DNA from: a virus
Strand: one strand, 5' to 3'
DNA: 37,598 bases
IMG/VR virus record: IMGVR_UViG_3300031974_002603
Coordinates: 1 to 37,598 of that record
Each line of letters starts with the position of its first letter. Within the stretch, counting starts at the first letter, position 1. The notes below the pieces were generated by a model that did no database searches, was not told where the DNA came from, and saw only the letters and a program-made list of their open reading frames with translations. Below are positions 32,226-37,598 of the stretch, one piece after another. The position numbers were made by a program, and so were the translations under genes.

Positions 32226-32311
32226 TCTGTCACCCCCAAGAATTTTCTAATCGCTTCGATTAGTGGGTCTGTCTGTTTTTTCATCTCGTTTATTTTATCT
32301 TGTTCTTTCAT
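32222..32311 (-). CDS. 29-residue microprotein
   Basis: ATG 32311 overlaps the upstream stop (TAATG), with GGAG 9-10 bases before. Its own stop overlaps the next start (ATGA). The sequence is a single amphipathic helix broken by a proline (DKINEMKKQTDP, then LIEAIRKFLGV). The double coupling is the main support for a real gene; it could instead be a translational link peptide. Confidence 0.5.
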   Translation of the reverse strand: MKEQDKINEMKKQTDPLIEAIRKFLGVTE

Positions 32312-32520
32312 TACAATCTACTCCATCGTATTTCGTTACGCATGGCAGTCTCACCTGCGTATTCCCTTTTACATTCCATGCAAAGTCCGTCCGTGTCCTC
32401 GAAATCAAGCCCCTCACACGAAGGGCATTCGTCCATGTCTGCGTAGCACAGGACACAGGTTGTGTCGTGCTTCTTATCGTCATGGCATTCGCAACCACAG
32501 TCTTGCTTAGGGTGGCTCAT
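32311..32520 (-). CDS. Cys-rich multi-zinc protein (69 residues)
   Basis: ATG 32520 overlaps the stop of the previous gene (ATGA). The protein has nine cysteines: CGCEC with a following His, then CVLC, CPSC and CMEC. That is enough for two zinc sites in a rubredoxin/ribbon-like fold. The loop between CPSC and CMEC (EGLDFEDTDGL) is acidic. The C-terminus is basic (RNEIRWSR). It is probably a protein-interaction or nucleic acid-binding factor with no recognised family. Confidence 0.7.
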   Translation of the reverse strand: MSHPKQDCGCECHDDKKHDTTCVLCYADMDECPSCEGLDFEDTDGLCMECKREYAGETAMRNEIRWSRL

Positions 32521-32621
32521 TGTTGACCACACCCCAAGCAGTAAATGACTACTCTCGGTGTCAAACAGTGCGGTGAAAGAGCAACCTTACAGTTACATTC
32601 TTTGCATCTAATTGGTATCAT
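32517..32621 (-). CDS. Zinc ribbon microprotein (34 residues)
   Basis: ATG 32621 lies inside the end of the previous gene with GGAGATG upstream. The protein reads CKECNC at residues 6-11 and CLGC at 28-31, with one further Cys at 19 (SPHCLTPRVVIYC between). This would form a minimal zinc ribbon. Its stop overlaps the next gene's start by ATGA. It is among the smallest genes here; paired cysteines and coupling support it. Confidence 0.62.
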   Translation of the reverse strand: MIPIRCKECNCKVALSPHCLTPRVVIYCLGCGQQ

Positions 32622-32736
32622 CTGTCACATCTCCTGTCTTACAATCGCAGGTTTTGAAAACCCTTGCGAATCCGTTTTCAAAGGTGACTATGATTGGGTC
32701 ATAGCACACTGGACATTCTACTATTTTTTTACTCAT
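32608..32736 (-). CDS. Zinc ribbon microprotein (42 residues)
   Basis: ATG 32736 lies behind AGGAGGATT. The protein has CPVC (residues 8-11) and CDC (30-32), separated by a strand pair (IIVTFENGFARVF), followed by a polar tail. It heads the run of eight small genes reading down to 31422. It is likely a zinc-binding module of unknown role. Confidence 0.66.
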   Translation of the reverse strand: MSKKIVECPVCYDPIIVTFENGFARVFKTCDCKTGDVTDDTN

Positions 32737-32738
32737 TT

Positions 32739-32978
32739 TTAATCCTCCTTTTTTGAATAGATGATGAAACCAGTTTCACCATCAACATATCTTAGTGTCG
32801 AGTATCTCCTGTGGTTCTGTTCCCTTAGCCACTCCTTGACTTCTGCATACAGTGGTATGGTCATGTCAAAGTCGTTTATGTTCGGGTGTGGGTTGGGGTG
32901 CAACACACACAGGACATAGTTCTGTTCGTAGCGGAACTCCGCTACTCCGTTATCAAATTGTAGTTGTTTGGTTTTCAT
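32739..32978 (-). CDS. Unrecognised 79-residue alpha-beta protein
   Basis: ATG 32978 lies behind GGAGGAACG, with a TATA box about 39 bases upstream. The order is strands (KQLQFDNGVAEFRYEQNYVL), a helix (AEVKEWLREQNHRR) and a final strand (ETGFIIYSKK), a compact single domain. No family is recognised. It begins the transcription unit that reads into the zinc microprotein cluster. Confidence 0.7.
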   Translation of the reverse strand: MKTKQLQFDNGVAEFRYEQNYVLCVLHPNPHPNINDFDMTIPLYAEVKEWLREQNHRRYSTLRYVDGETGFIIYSKKED

Positions 32979-33012
32979 TTTCGTTCCTCCCAATTAAAGC
33001 CACGAAGCCATA

Positions 33013-33022
33013 GGATATAAAG
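33013..33022 (-). promoter_or_regulatory. TATA promoter for the small-gene cluster
   Basis: The minus strand reads CTTTATATCC followed by TATG, centred about 39 bases before ATG 32978. It is similar to the box at 34291-34306. A short leader with GGAGG follows. Confidence 0.55.
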
Positions 33023-33337
33023 TCATCGGGCGTTCAAGTCCTTCAATCGAACATGAATCACGCAGTCGCCCTTGAGAGCAATCGCAGTGTCATATTGATA
33101 CATGAAGGTCTTGGCAATCCATTCATTGTAGTCCTCCGAACTATCGTCCTGTGTCTTTGTGTAGATTCTAATGTCTGTTATGTCCTCAGTCTCAATTGGG
33201 TATTCTTCTACTACCTGTGCGTCGAGCATCTCGCAAACCTTGGATATGATTTTGTCTTGTGACCAATCGAATATCATGTGTTGCTCGGCATACTTAGATG
33301 CCATCGGCTGAAACACGAGAAATTCTTGACTACTCAT
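33023..33337 (-). CDS. Unrecognised 104-residue protein
   Basis: ATG 33337 lies behind GGGGGATTT and overlaps the end of the upstream gene by 8 bases. The product is acidic in the middle (DAQVVEEYPIETEDITDIRI) with strands at the end (DCVIHVRLKDL) and helices between (DKIISKVCEMLD; EWIAKTFMYQYD). No motif or family is recognised. It is the last gene of its small operon. Confidence 0.65.
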   Translation of the reverse strand: MSSQEFLVFQPMASKYAEQHMIFDWSQDKIISKVCEMLDAQVVEEYPIETEDITDIRIYTKTQDDSSEDYNEWIAKTFMYQYDTAIALKGDCVIHVRLKDLNAR

Positions 33338-34007
33338 CGAGCAAATCCCCCACCCAGTCGTCCCAGTCATCAGCAGGCTGAACCTCCACCGTTATTGAAC
33401 CCACGACATCTTCCATGAATACTTGTCTCGCAGTGCGAGTCTCGGTGACTTGTGGTTCACTGCCCTTGACATATCCCCAACGCCACCATGACGGTGCGAA
33501 TGTGCCTCGTTCCCATGTAGCGAATCGTGATTTGTCACGAATGTAGAATTCTCTATATGCGGTCACGGTGTCAATGCTCTCATCGAGCAGGTCGAGGTTC
33601 TCACCTTTGCTTTGGTTCAAGGCACGAACAAACGGTGTCATGCCACAACCGACATCTTCCATGTAGATTGAAGCCAAGTCAAGCATCTGCATGAGTGGTT
33701 TCTCGCAACCATGCGTTGTCTTGTCGTATCGCTTCTTGTATTCTTGTAGAATCGCAATAGCGTGACTCCATAGCCATGCAAAGTTCTCGGTTGATTCTGC
33801 CGCCCAAATCGAACAGGGGTGATTCGGATAAGCACCCTTGTAGTGAGTCCCCTTTTGTGTGAGGGGCATCTCATCGGACGGGCAACCGTTCTTTAGCAAC
33901 GCACCCGCAAGCATCTGTGTTGATTCGACAAGCATCTTAGAGCAGTGCTGGTCTGCCAACATTCGAGCCGCACGAATCGGGTTTTGGTCAAGGACGAAAA
34001 TGTTCAT
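33330..34007 (-). CDS. Conserved tailed-virus protein (MNIFVLD family)
   Basis: The N-terminus MNIFVLDQNPIRAARMLADQ, then HCSKMLVESTQMLAGAL, followed by YKGAYPNHPCSIWAAES and WLWSHAIAILQEYKKRY, is a pattern common in large tailed-phage genomes. Databases sometimes label such proteins as related to pyrimidine dimer DNA glycosylase; the activity is not established. Invariant-looking His and Cys residues (DQH, NHPC) could be catalytic or metal-binding. The C-terminal 60 residues are acidic. ATG 34007 is coupled by ATGA to the upstream gene. Confidence 0.7.
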   Translation of the reverse strand: MNIFVLDQNPIRAARMLADQHCSKMLVESTQMLAGALLKNGCPSDEMPLTQKGTHYKGAYPNHPCSIWAAESTENFAWLWSHAIAILQEYKKRYDKTTHGCEKPLMQMLDLASIYMEDVGCGMTPFVRALNQSKGENLDLLDESIDTVTAYREFYIRDKSRFATWERGTFAPSWWRWGYVKGSEPQVTETRTARQVFMEDVVGSITVEVQPADDWDDWVGDLLDE

Positions 34008-34264
34008 TGTTTCGCCTCCTTGATTTCAGTCTTGATTCGGTTCGCCTCTTGCATGAGGTGGCGGTATCGCTTCGGCATGGAACTGTTGGGTGGTGCTTTG
34101 CGTCCAATCCACCAGTATGCTTCTGCCAGTAGAGAACGCAGGTAGCGAATCTCCGTGAGCAGTTGCTCGTCCACTCCGTCATCGAGTGCCTCGTGCAAGG
34201 CATCAATGTCCTCTTGTGTCATCGGTTCGTATATTCCTTGTAGGTATTCTTTGTAGGTTTTCAT
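34004..34264 (-). CDS. Small helical protein (86 residues)
   Basis: ATG 34264 lies behind GAGGGAT, with a TATA box about 38 bases upstream. The sequence is mostly helical: MTQEDIDALHEALDDGVDEQ, then LLTEIRYLRSLLAEAYWWIG and a basic C-terminal helix (YRHLMQEANRIKTEIKEAK). Such helices suggest an oligomer or adaptor. It overlaps the MNIFVLD-family gene by ATGA. No family is recognised. Confidence 0.65.
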   Translation of the reverse strand: MKTYKEYLQGIYEPMTQEDIDALHEALDDGVDEQLLTEIRYLRSLLAEAYWWIGRKAPPNSSMPKRYRHLMQEANRIKTEIKEAKQ

Positions 34265-34290
34265 GGTTATCCCTCAATTTAATCCACTTA

Positions 34291-34306
34291 GTCATCGGAT
34301 ATAAAC
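34291..34306 (-). promoter_or_regulatory. TATA promoter (GTTTATATCCGATGAC)
   Basis: The box is centred about 38 bases before ATG 34264 in the 42-base gap after the 427-residue gene. The downstream CGATG is shared with the TATACTGNCGATG promoters. A GAGGG ribosome site lies in the predicted leader. Confidence 0.6.
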
Positions 34307-35590
34307 TTACTCTTCCTCCGAGATGACACCGTATGCGGTGAGTTGCTCTTGAACTGTGTGCAATTCTCCGTTCAACTTCTCGATACGGTCTTGTGCGTAT
34401 ACGATACTGGCTTTCAAGTTATCCAGTCCTTGTGAGCCTTTCAAGAGAATGTTACCAACAACAATAACATTATTGTATTTGAATGGTGTGTTCCTCGAAT
34501 CCGCTTTTAGTATCTTTGAGTTGAATGAATCAATCATCTCCCTCAATTCATTGGCTTCGTCACTGGTGTTAGCCTCGTAGTCAATGTTGTAGGTTTTGAG
34601 CATTGATTTTTGCGATTGAAGGTTATGTTCGATACTGGCTTGTTGGTTTTGGAGTCGAACAATCTCAGCGTCCATTGTGTATTTCGTGACCAAGATTTGA
34701 GCCTTCGACAACAATTTATCCATATCTTGTAGCCACAATCCGCCCCAGTCACTACCGAACGCATCACGCCTCTCGCTGAGGTTGTATCGTCGGTAATGCT
34801 TGGGTAGTCTTTGTGTGTTCGGGTCGTCAATAATGTAGACATATGCCTCATCGTTATTCCATTTTTTGCGAGAAGTGATGTAGATTTTTTCGTGCGAACT
34901 AACACTGCGTAGCATTCTATCCATGACTTTGAAAAGGCTCTTTACCTGCTTGACACCAGTAATCGCATTTTTTAGTGAGGTCATCATGTGACTCAACGAC
35001 CCTTCATACTCGCCTCGTCCGTATCTTTCAAAATCGTTTATTACCCTTCTTAGAGTTATATCGGGCAAATTGTAGTTTTTTGGGGCATGAGAGCCGCTTC
35101 GTATAAAGTTGGCTTTACCTGACAGGCTATGCCAAACGCTTGAATATTTGATGTGCATCAATTCAGTCTTGATGATATGCGGGGTATCTTCGGGAATGTC
35201 GGGTTGTTCACTACTGAAAGTGTCACTCCACAGTTTCTTCAAATCCGTTTGATTACCATTTGTGCGATAGTTGTATCGGTATCTTATTGCTTCGGCAACA
35301 TAGACCCTATCGCTAAGTTCTCCGTAGAATTGTTGATGGGCTGACAACCAACGGTTCATTTTAACAATCTCCTGTTCGTCCGACTTAATCGCCTCGATGA
35401 CCTGCTCATCTGCTTTTGCTACTGCATTTGGCAACCACTCGTAGTTTGAGTAATTGGGTGCAAAGCAGTTAAACCCACTGTCGAGTATGGTAATGAGTCT
35501 ACCAACCTCGACCATCGAGCCTGTCCCTTGACAAGCCTTGTTCAATTTTTCTGTCCACATTTTGTTCCTTTTTACTATTTTCTTCTTCAT
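34307..35590 (-). CDS. Unrecognised 427-residue protein with C-terminal coiled coil
   Basis: This is the largest gene of the right arm. ATG 35590 overlaps the upstream stop (ATGA) behind GGAGG. The N-terminal 270 residues are mixed, with a notable EVGRLITILDSGFNCFAPNY near 28-47 and a basic stretch near 230-255. The C-terminal part has long helices (AEIVRLQNQQASIEHNLQSQ; ASIVYAQDRIEKLNGEL) predicted as coiled coil, with a small beta region between (NNVIVVGNILLKG). No catalytic motif or family is recognised. It is probably structural or regulatory. Confidence 0.7.
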   Translation of the reverse strand: MKKKIVKRNKMWTEKLNKACQGTGSMVEVGRLITILDSGFNCFAPNYSNYEWLPNAVAKADEQVIEAIKSDEQEIVKMNRWLSAHQQFYGELSDRVYVAEAIRYRYNYRTNGNQTDLKKLWSDTFSSEQPDIPEDTPHIIKTELMHIKYSSVWHSLSGKANFIRSGSHAPKNYNLPDITLRRVINDFERYGRGEYEGSLSHMMTSLKNAITGVKQVKSLFKVMDRMLRSVSSHEKIYITSRKKWNNDEAYVYIIDDPNTQRLPKHYRRYNLSERRDAFGSDWGGLWLQDMDKLLSKAQILVTKYTMDAEIVRLQNQQASIEHNLQSQKSMLKTYNIDYEANTSDEANELREMIDSFNSKILKADSRNTPFKYNNVIVVGNILLKGSQGLDNLKASIVYAQDRIEKLNGELHTVQEQLTAYGVISEEE

Positions 35591-35850
35591 TTGTATTCCT
35601 CCTTTGTTGAGTCGGGGTCGCCCCCTTGATTTAGACGAGGGGTTACTACTATATCAACCCTTTGTCCGTTATGGTCGCACTCATAATACTGAGTGGCGAG
35701 TGTGTGTTCGTCGTATGGCATGAGTTTCTTGTCGTGCGTTCTAACGAGCCATCGCTCGTCCTTGACTTTGTGAATCACGCCTGTTTCGATGTGACGATAA
35801 TACTTCGTCATGTATATTCCACTACCCTGTCCGTTACTTCGGTGTTTCAT
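35587..35850 (-). CDS. Small beta-rich protein (87 residues)
   Basis: ATG 35850 overlaps the upstream TGA (ATGA) behind GGTGGCAG; ATG 35811 is an alternative. The sequence has strand patterns (IETGVIHKVKDERWLVRTHD, QYYECDHNGQRVDIVV), reminiscent of small barrel or SH3-like domains. The C-terminus is acidic and polar. It is coupled to the 427-residue gene by ATGA. No family is recognised. Confidence 0.62.
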   Translation of the reverse strand: MKHRSNGQGSGIYMTKYYRHIETGVIHKVKDERWLVRTHDKKLMPYDEHTLATQYYECDHNGQRVDIVVTPRLNQGGDPDSTKEEYK

Positions 35851-36404
35851 TCTGCCACCTCCAAGTTCTTCAAGCGGTGTCCTGTCGAAACGACGGTTTG
35901 AGTGTCGTAATCAGCCTGTCGTAGAGCCACCCAGTCCTTGCGTCCGACGATAGTTCCCCCACATTTGAGTTCTTCGGGCGGTAGTCTAAACGGCTCAGCG
36001 AGAGCGTCGTATTCCTCTTCGGACACCCTTTCTTGATAGTCTCCGTTAATCCAAATCCATGTCGCCCTCGGCTCTTGATAGAGCATCGAGTTGTCTACTC
36101 CGATGATGCCCTTCTTTTGTAGAGAGGTCATCACGCCTCGCATTCGGGTGAGCCACTCTTTAGGGTAGTCGTCGCTACTGAGCCACATACAGAATCCGTT
36201 CCCGTCTGTCGAGTGGTCGCTGTATGTGATTTCTCGTAGAAATTCCTGTTCCAGTTTCGTGATTTGCTCTTTGTGTTCTTCTCCCGATGGCAGAATCCTC
36301 TTGGCACATATCGGGCATTCGTCGTAGCCCCAGTCGTAAAACGACATATGCCTTGGGTTTTCTTCGTAGCCCTTTTTCTTGTTTCCAATTTCGCACCAAT
36401 TCAT
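35847..36404 (-). CDS. Unrecognised 185-residue protein with zinc-ribbon-like N-terminus
   Basis: ATG 36404 lies behind GGAGGCGAAGA. The N-terminus has WCEIG, then CPICAKR near residue 30, giving three cysteines that could bind zinc. The middle (GFCMWLSSDDYPKEWLTRMR, then VMTSLQKKGIIGVD) looks like a winged-helix region, with LYQEPRATWIWIN forming strands. The C-terminus has LKCGGTIVGRKDWVAL. A DNA-binding role is possible, but no family is recognised. Confidence 0.62.
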   Translation of the reverse strand: MNWCEIGNKKKGYEENPRHMSFYDWGYDECPICAKRILPSGEEHKEQITKLEQEFLREITYSDHSTDGNGFCMWLSSDDYPKEWLTRMRGVMTSLQKKGIIGVDNSMLYQEPRATWIWINGDYQERVSEEEYDALAEPFRLPPEELKCGGTIVGRKDWVALRQADYDTQTVVSTGHRLKNLEVAE

Positions 36405-36568
36405 TCTTCTTCGCCTCCTTTGAACCAGTCTACGAAGTCATCGTAGCCACATCTGTATGCGATTGGGTCAACCAGTTTCAGCACTCTTGAGGGTGCGTAT
36501 GACAGGCTACCGATGATGACATCGGGTTGTTCGTCAAGGTATTCGTCGTATTCTTCTTGGTATTTCAT
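36401..36568 (-). CDS. Acidic 55-residue protein
   Basis: ATG 36568 overlaps the upstream TGA (ATGA), with GGAGATTG before it; its stop overlaps the next start by ATGA. The protein is acidic (EEYDEYLDEQPDV at the N-terminus, GGEEE at the end), with a central SYAPSRVLKLVDPIAYRCGY. No cysteine pair or recognised motif is present. Its double coupling supports a real gene. Confidence 0.65.
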   Translation of the reverse strand: MKYQEEYDEYLDEQPDVIIGSLSYAPSRVLKLVDPIAYRCGYDDFVDWFKGGEEE

Positions 36569-36750
36569 TTTTTCAATCTCCTTTCATTCATTTCTCGCAC
36601 CAAGATAGCCAGTCCTTCGCTCACGGTAGCGTAGAGAAAACTCTCCTTGCTATCCCCGAACAAGTTCGCTATCTTCATGTCCTCTACGATTCGCTGTGCG
36701 GTTCGTAGTATCTTGTAGTTGTGTATCAGTTTCATTTCTTTTTCGTCCAT
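36565..36750 (-). CDS. Small helical protein (61 residues)
   Basis: ATG 36750 lies behind GGAGGAAT. The sequence is helical and charged (KLIHNYKILRTAQRIVEDMK, then a helix EGLAILVREMNERRLKK). A loop with GDSKESF connects the halves. It could be a small DNA- or protein-binding helix bundle. It begins a coupled chain running to 34307. Confidence 0.65.
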   Translation of the reverse strand: MDEKEMKLIHNYKILRTAQRIVEDMKIANLFGDSKESFLYATVSEGLAILVREMNERRLKK

Positions 36751-36787
36751 TGGTATTCCTCCGTTTCATTCTATGCTAAGTGTCACT

Positions 36788-36800
36788 CCTATATCAACCC
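36788..36800 (-). promoter_or_regulatory. Possible TATA box before the 61-residue gene
   Basis: The minus strand reads GGGTTGATATAGG. The TATA part is about 43 bases before ATG 36750, in the 58-base gap after the last gene's stop. A nearly identical 14-base sequence occurs at 35649-35662 inside a gene, so the promoter call is weak. Confidence 0.35.
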
Positions 36801-36808
36801 TTCTGCCC

Positions 36809-37597
36809 TCAACGATGGTTGGCGAATTCGGGGTCGCACTTGACAAACACGAGCCAGTCGCCACTGTCGGTTCTCTTGACCCAAAAGCCCGCCTCTTTGA
36901 TTTCGGCTTTCTTCTCACGCCATAGCGTCCAAAACTCTTGGGTGGCGTTAGCCCACATGACCTTACCCGATTTGGCGGTCTTGAACTCAGTGCCGAACGC
37001 CTCCATCTTGTTGTAGATTTGGCGGGGCGTTTCCCAGTATTGCAGTTCGACCACACGGTAGAACTTGGAGTTCACCATGTCCTCAAACCGTTCGAGTGCC
37101 TTGTCGTATGCCTTCTCCAAGTCAAGCGAGAGGTTGCCGTTGTAATCACAGAAGTAGTTGCGTAGATGCCCGTTTTCGATGATTCCCTCGTGATACAGGG
37201 TGTAGTATTGTCCCTTCTTACCCGTTCTGCAAATGTGCAGTATGGCTTTGCTTAGGCTTCTACTGTCCTCCACAAGCACCGATTTGTTTTCTACGGGTGA
37301 CTCTACCTCTCGGTCAATGTTAGTGTCGCACACCACAATGATTAGGCGGTTATCATCACTAAAGAGCCACTTGAAGCCGACTCCCTTGTGGTCGGGGTCG
37401 AAGTCGTAGGTCATGTCGCTGAGCCACTCGTCAAGCCCCTCTATGTCCTCCCACCATTCTGCCCTCGTTCGCATCATGTCAATGCGACCCTTTGCTTCAT
37501 CGAGGTAGTGCAAAGCACCTACCCATTCGGCTACCGTTTTATCCGTCTGTTTGTCCTTAATCCATATTCCTGTTTGTTGCATGTGATACCCACTCAT
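36809..37597 (-). CDS. Unrecognised protein at the right edge (262 residues, possibly partial)
   Basis: The frame is open from the window edge; the first ATG is at 37597 and another at 37582, and the true start may lie outside. The sequence has DNRLIIVVCDTNIDREVES near 83-101, SLSKAILHICRTGKKGQYY near 113-131, and a C-terminal half with ELQYWETPRQIYNKM and a final DWLVFVKCDP strand. A Trp-rich first third (EWWEDIEGLDEWL) is notable. No catalytic motif or family is recognised. Confidence 0.65.
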   Translation of the reverse strand: MSGYHMQQTGIWIKDKQTDKTVAEWVGALHYLDEAKGRIDMMRTRAEWWEDIEGLDEWLSDMTYDFDPDHKGVGFKWLFSDDNRLIIVVCDTNIDREVESPVENKSVLVEDSRSLSKAILHICRTGKKGQYYTLYHEGIIENGHLRNYFCDYNGNLSLDLEKAYDKALERFEDMVNSKFYRVVELQYWETPRQIYNKMEAFGTEFKTAKSGKVMWANATQEFWTLWREKKAEIKEAGFWVKRTDSGDWLVFVKCDPEFANHR

Positions 37598-37598
37598 T

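Noticed and set aside
14641-37165. Plus-strand open frames across the replication and right-arm regions
   Set aside because: They are antisense to tightly packed minus-strand genes, lack ribosome sites and show no motifs.
1-37598. tRNA, rRNA, CRISPR array, integrase or attachment site
   Set aside because: No cloverleaf with a GTTCGA-type loop, no spaced repeat array and no recombinase motif was found on either strand by eye.

Overview
The window looks like part of the genome of a tailed archaeal virus (Caudoviricetes, siphovirus-like). Its gene set is close to what is known of magroviruses, the viruses of uncultured Marine Group II Euryarchaeota (Poseidoniales). Three things support this. 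There is a tail module with a tail tube protein, a tail assembly chaperone pair and a TP901-type tape measure. There is a replication set of archaeal/eukaryotic type: family B DNA polymerase, PCNA-like clamp, RFC small subunit, fused PriS-PriL-like primase, MCM-like AAA+ helicase, RPA-like OB-fold protein, RecA-like ATPase, ERCC4/XPF nuclease and Cas4/RecB-like nuclease. The minus-strand genes have archaeal TATA boxes, and Shine-Dalgarno sites match AGGAGGTGAT, the complement of the archaeal 16S tail. The virus-host assignment is inference from gene content. No capsid, portal, terminase, integrase, tRNA, rRNA or CRISPR was seen, so the window is a fragment of a larger genome.

Layout. Positions 2-14134 (plus strand) form a late tail operon: the end of a small protein, a LamG-like/tail-completion-like protein, the tail tube, small proteins, the assembly chaperones joined by a predicted -1 frameshift, the tape measure, and a 2306-residue tail tip/hub protein. 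From 14128 to the right edge every gene is on the minus strand. The replication and repair block lies at 14.1-29.9 kb. Next is a 267-bp AT-rich gap (29952-30218) with an 18-bp perfect inverted repeat, a candidate replication origin. From 30.2 to 37.6 kb lies an arm of mostly unrecognised small genes. It includes eight consecutive tiny genes, most rich in cysteine pairs (31422-32736), and a structured leader ahead of a winged-helix gene.

Gene coupling. Most minus-strand genes overlap their neighbour by ATGA or GTGA, or sit a few bases apart behind GGAGG or GGTGA sites, so they form long translationally coupled operons. These are punctuated by TATA boxes of two kinds. In one, the box lies about 25-27 bases before the start codon (probably leaderless mRNAs: ERCC4, TFIIS-like, PolB, RFC and others). 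In the other it lies about 38-43 bases before, with a Shine-Dalgarno in a short leader. Several boxes share TATACTGNCGAT.

Several real genes are shorter than 60 codons. These include a 49-residue TFIIS-like zinc ribbon, a 50-residue membrane protein, a 50-residue zinc ribbon and most of the microprotein cluster. Together the genes describe a virus that replicates largely with its own archaeal-type replisome, carries many small zinc-binding or winged-helix proteins likely to act on transcription, and builds a long non-contractile tail.
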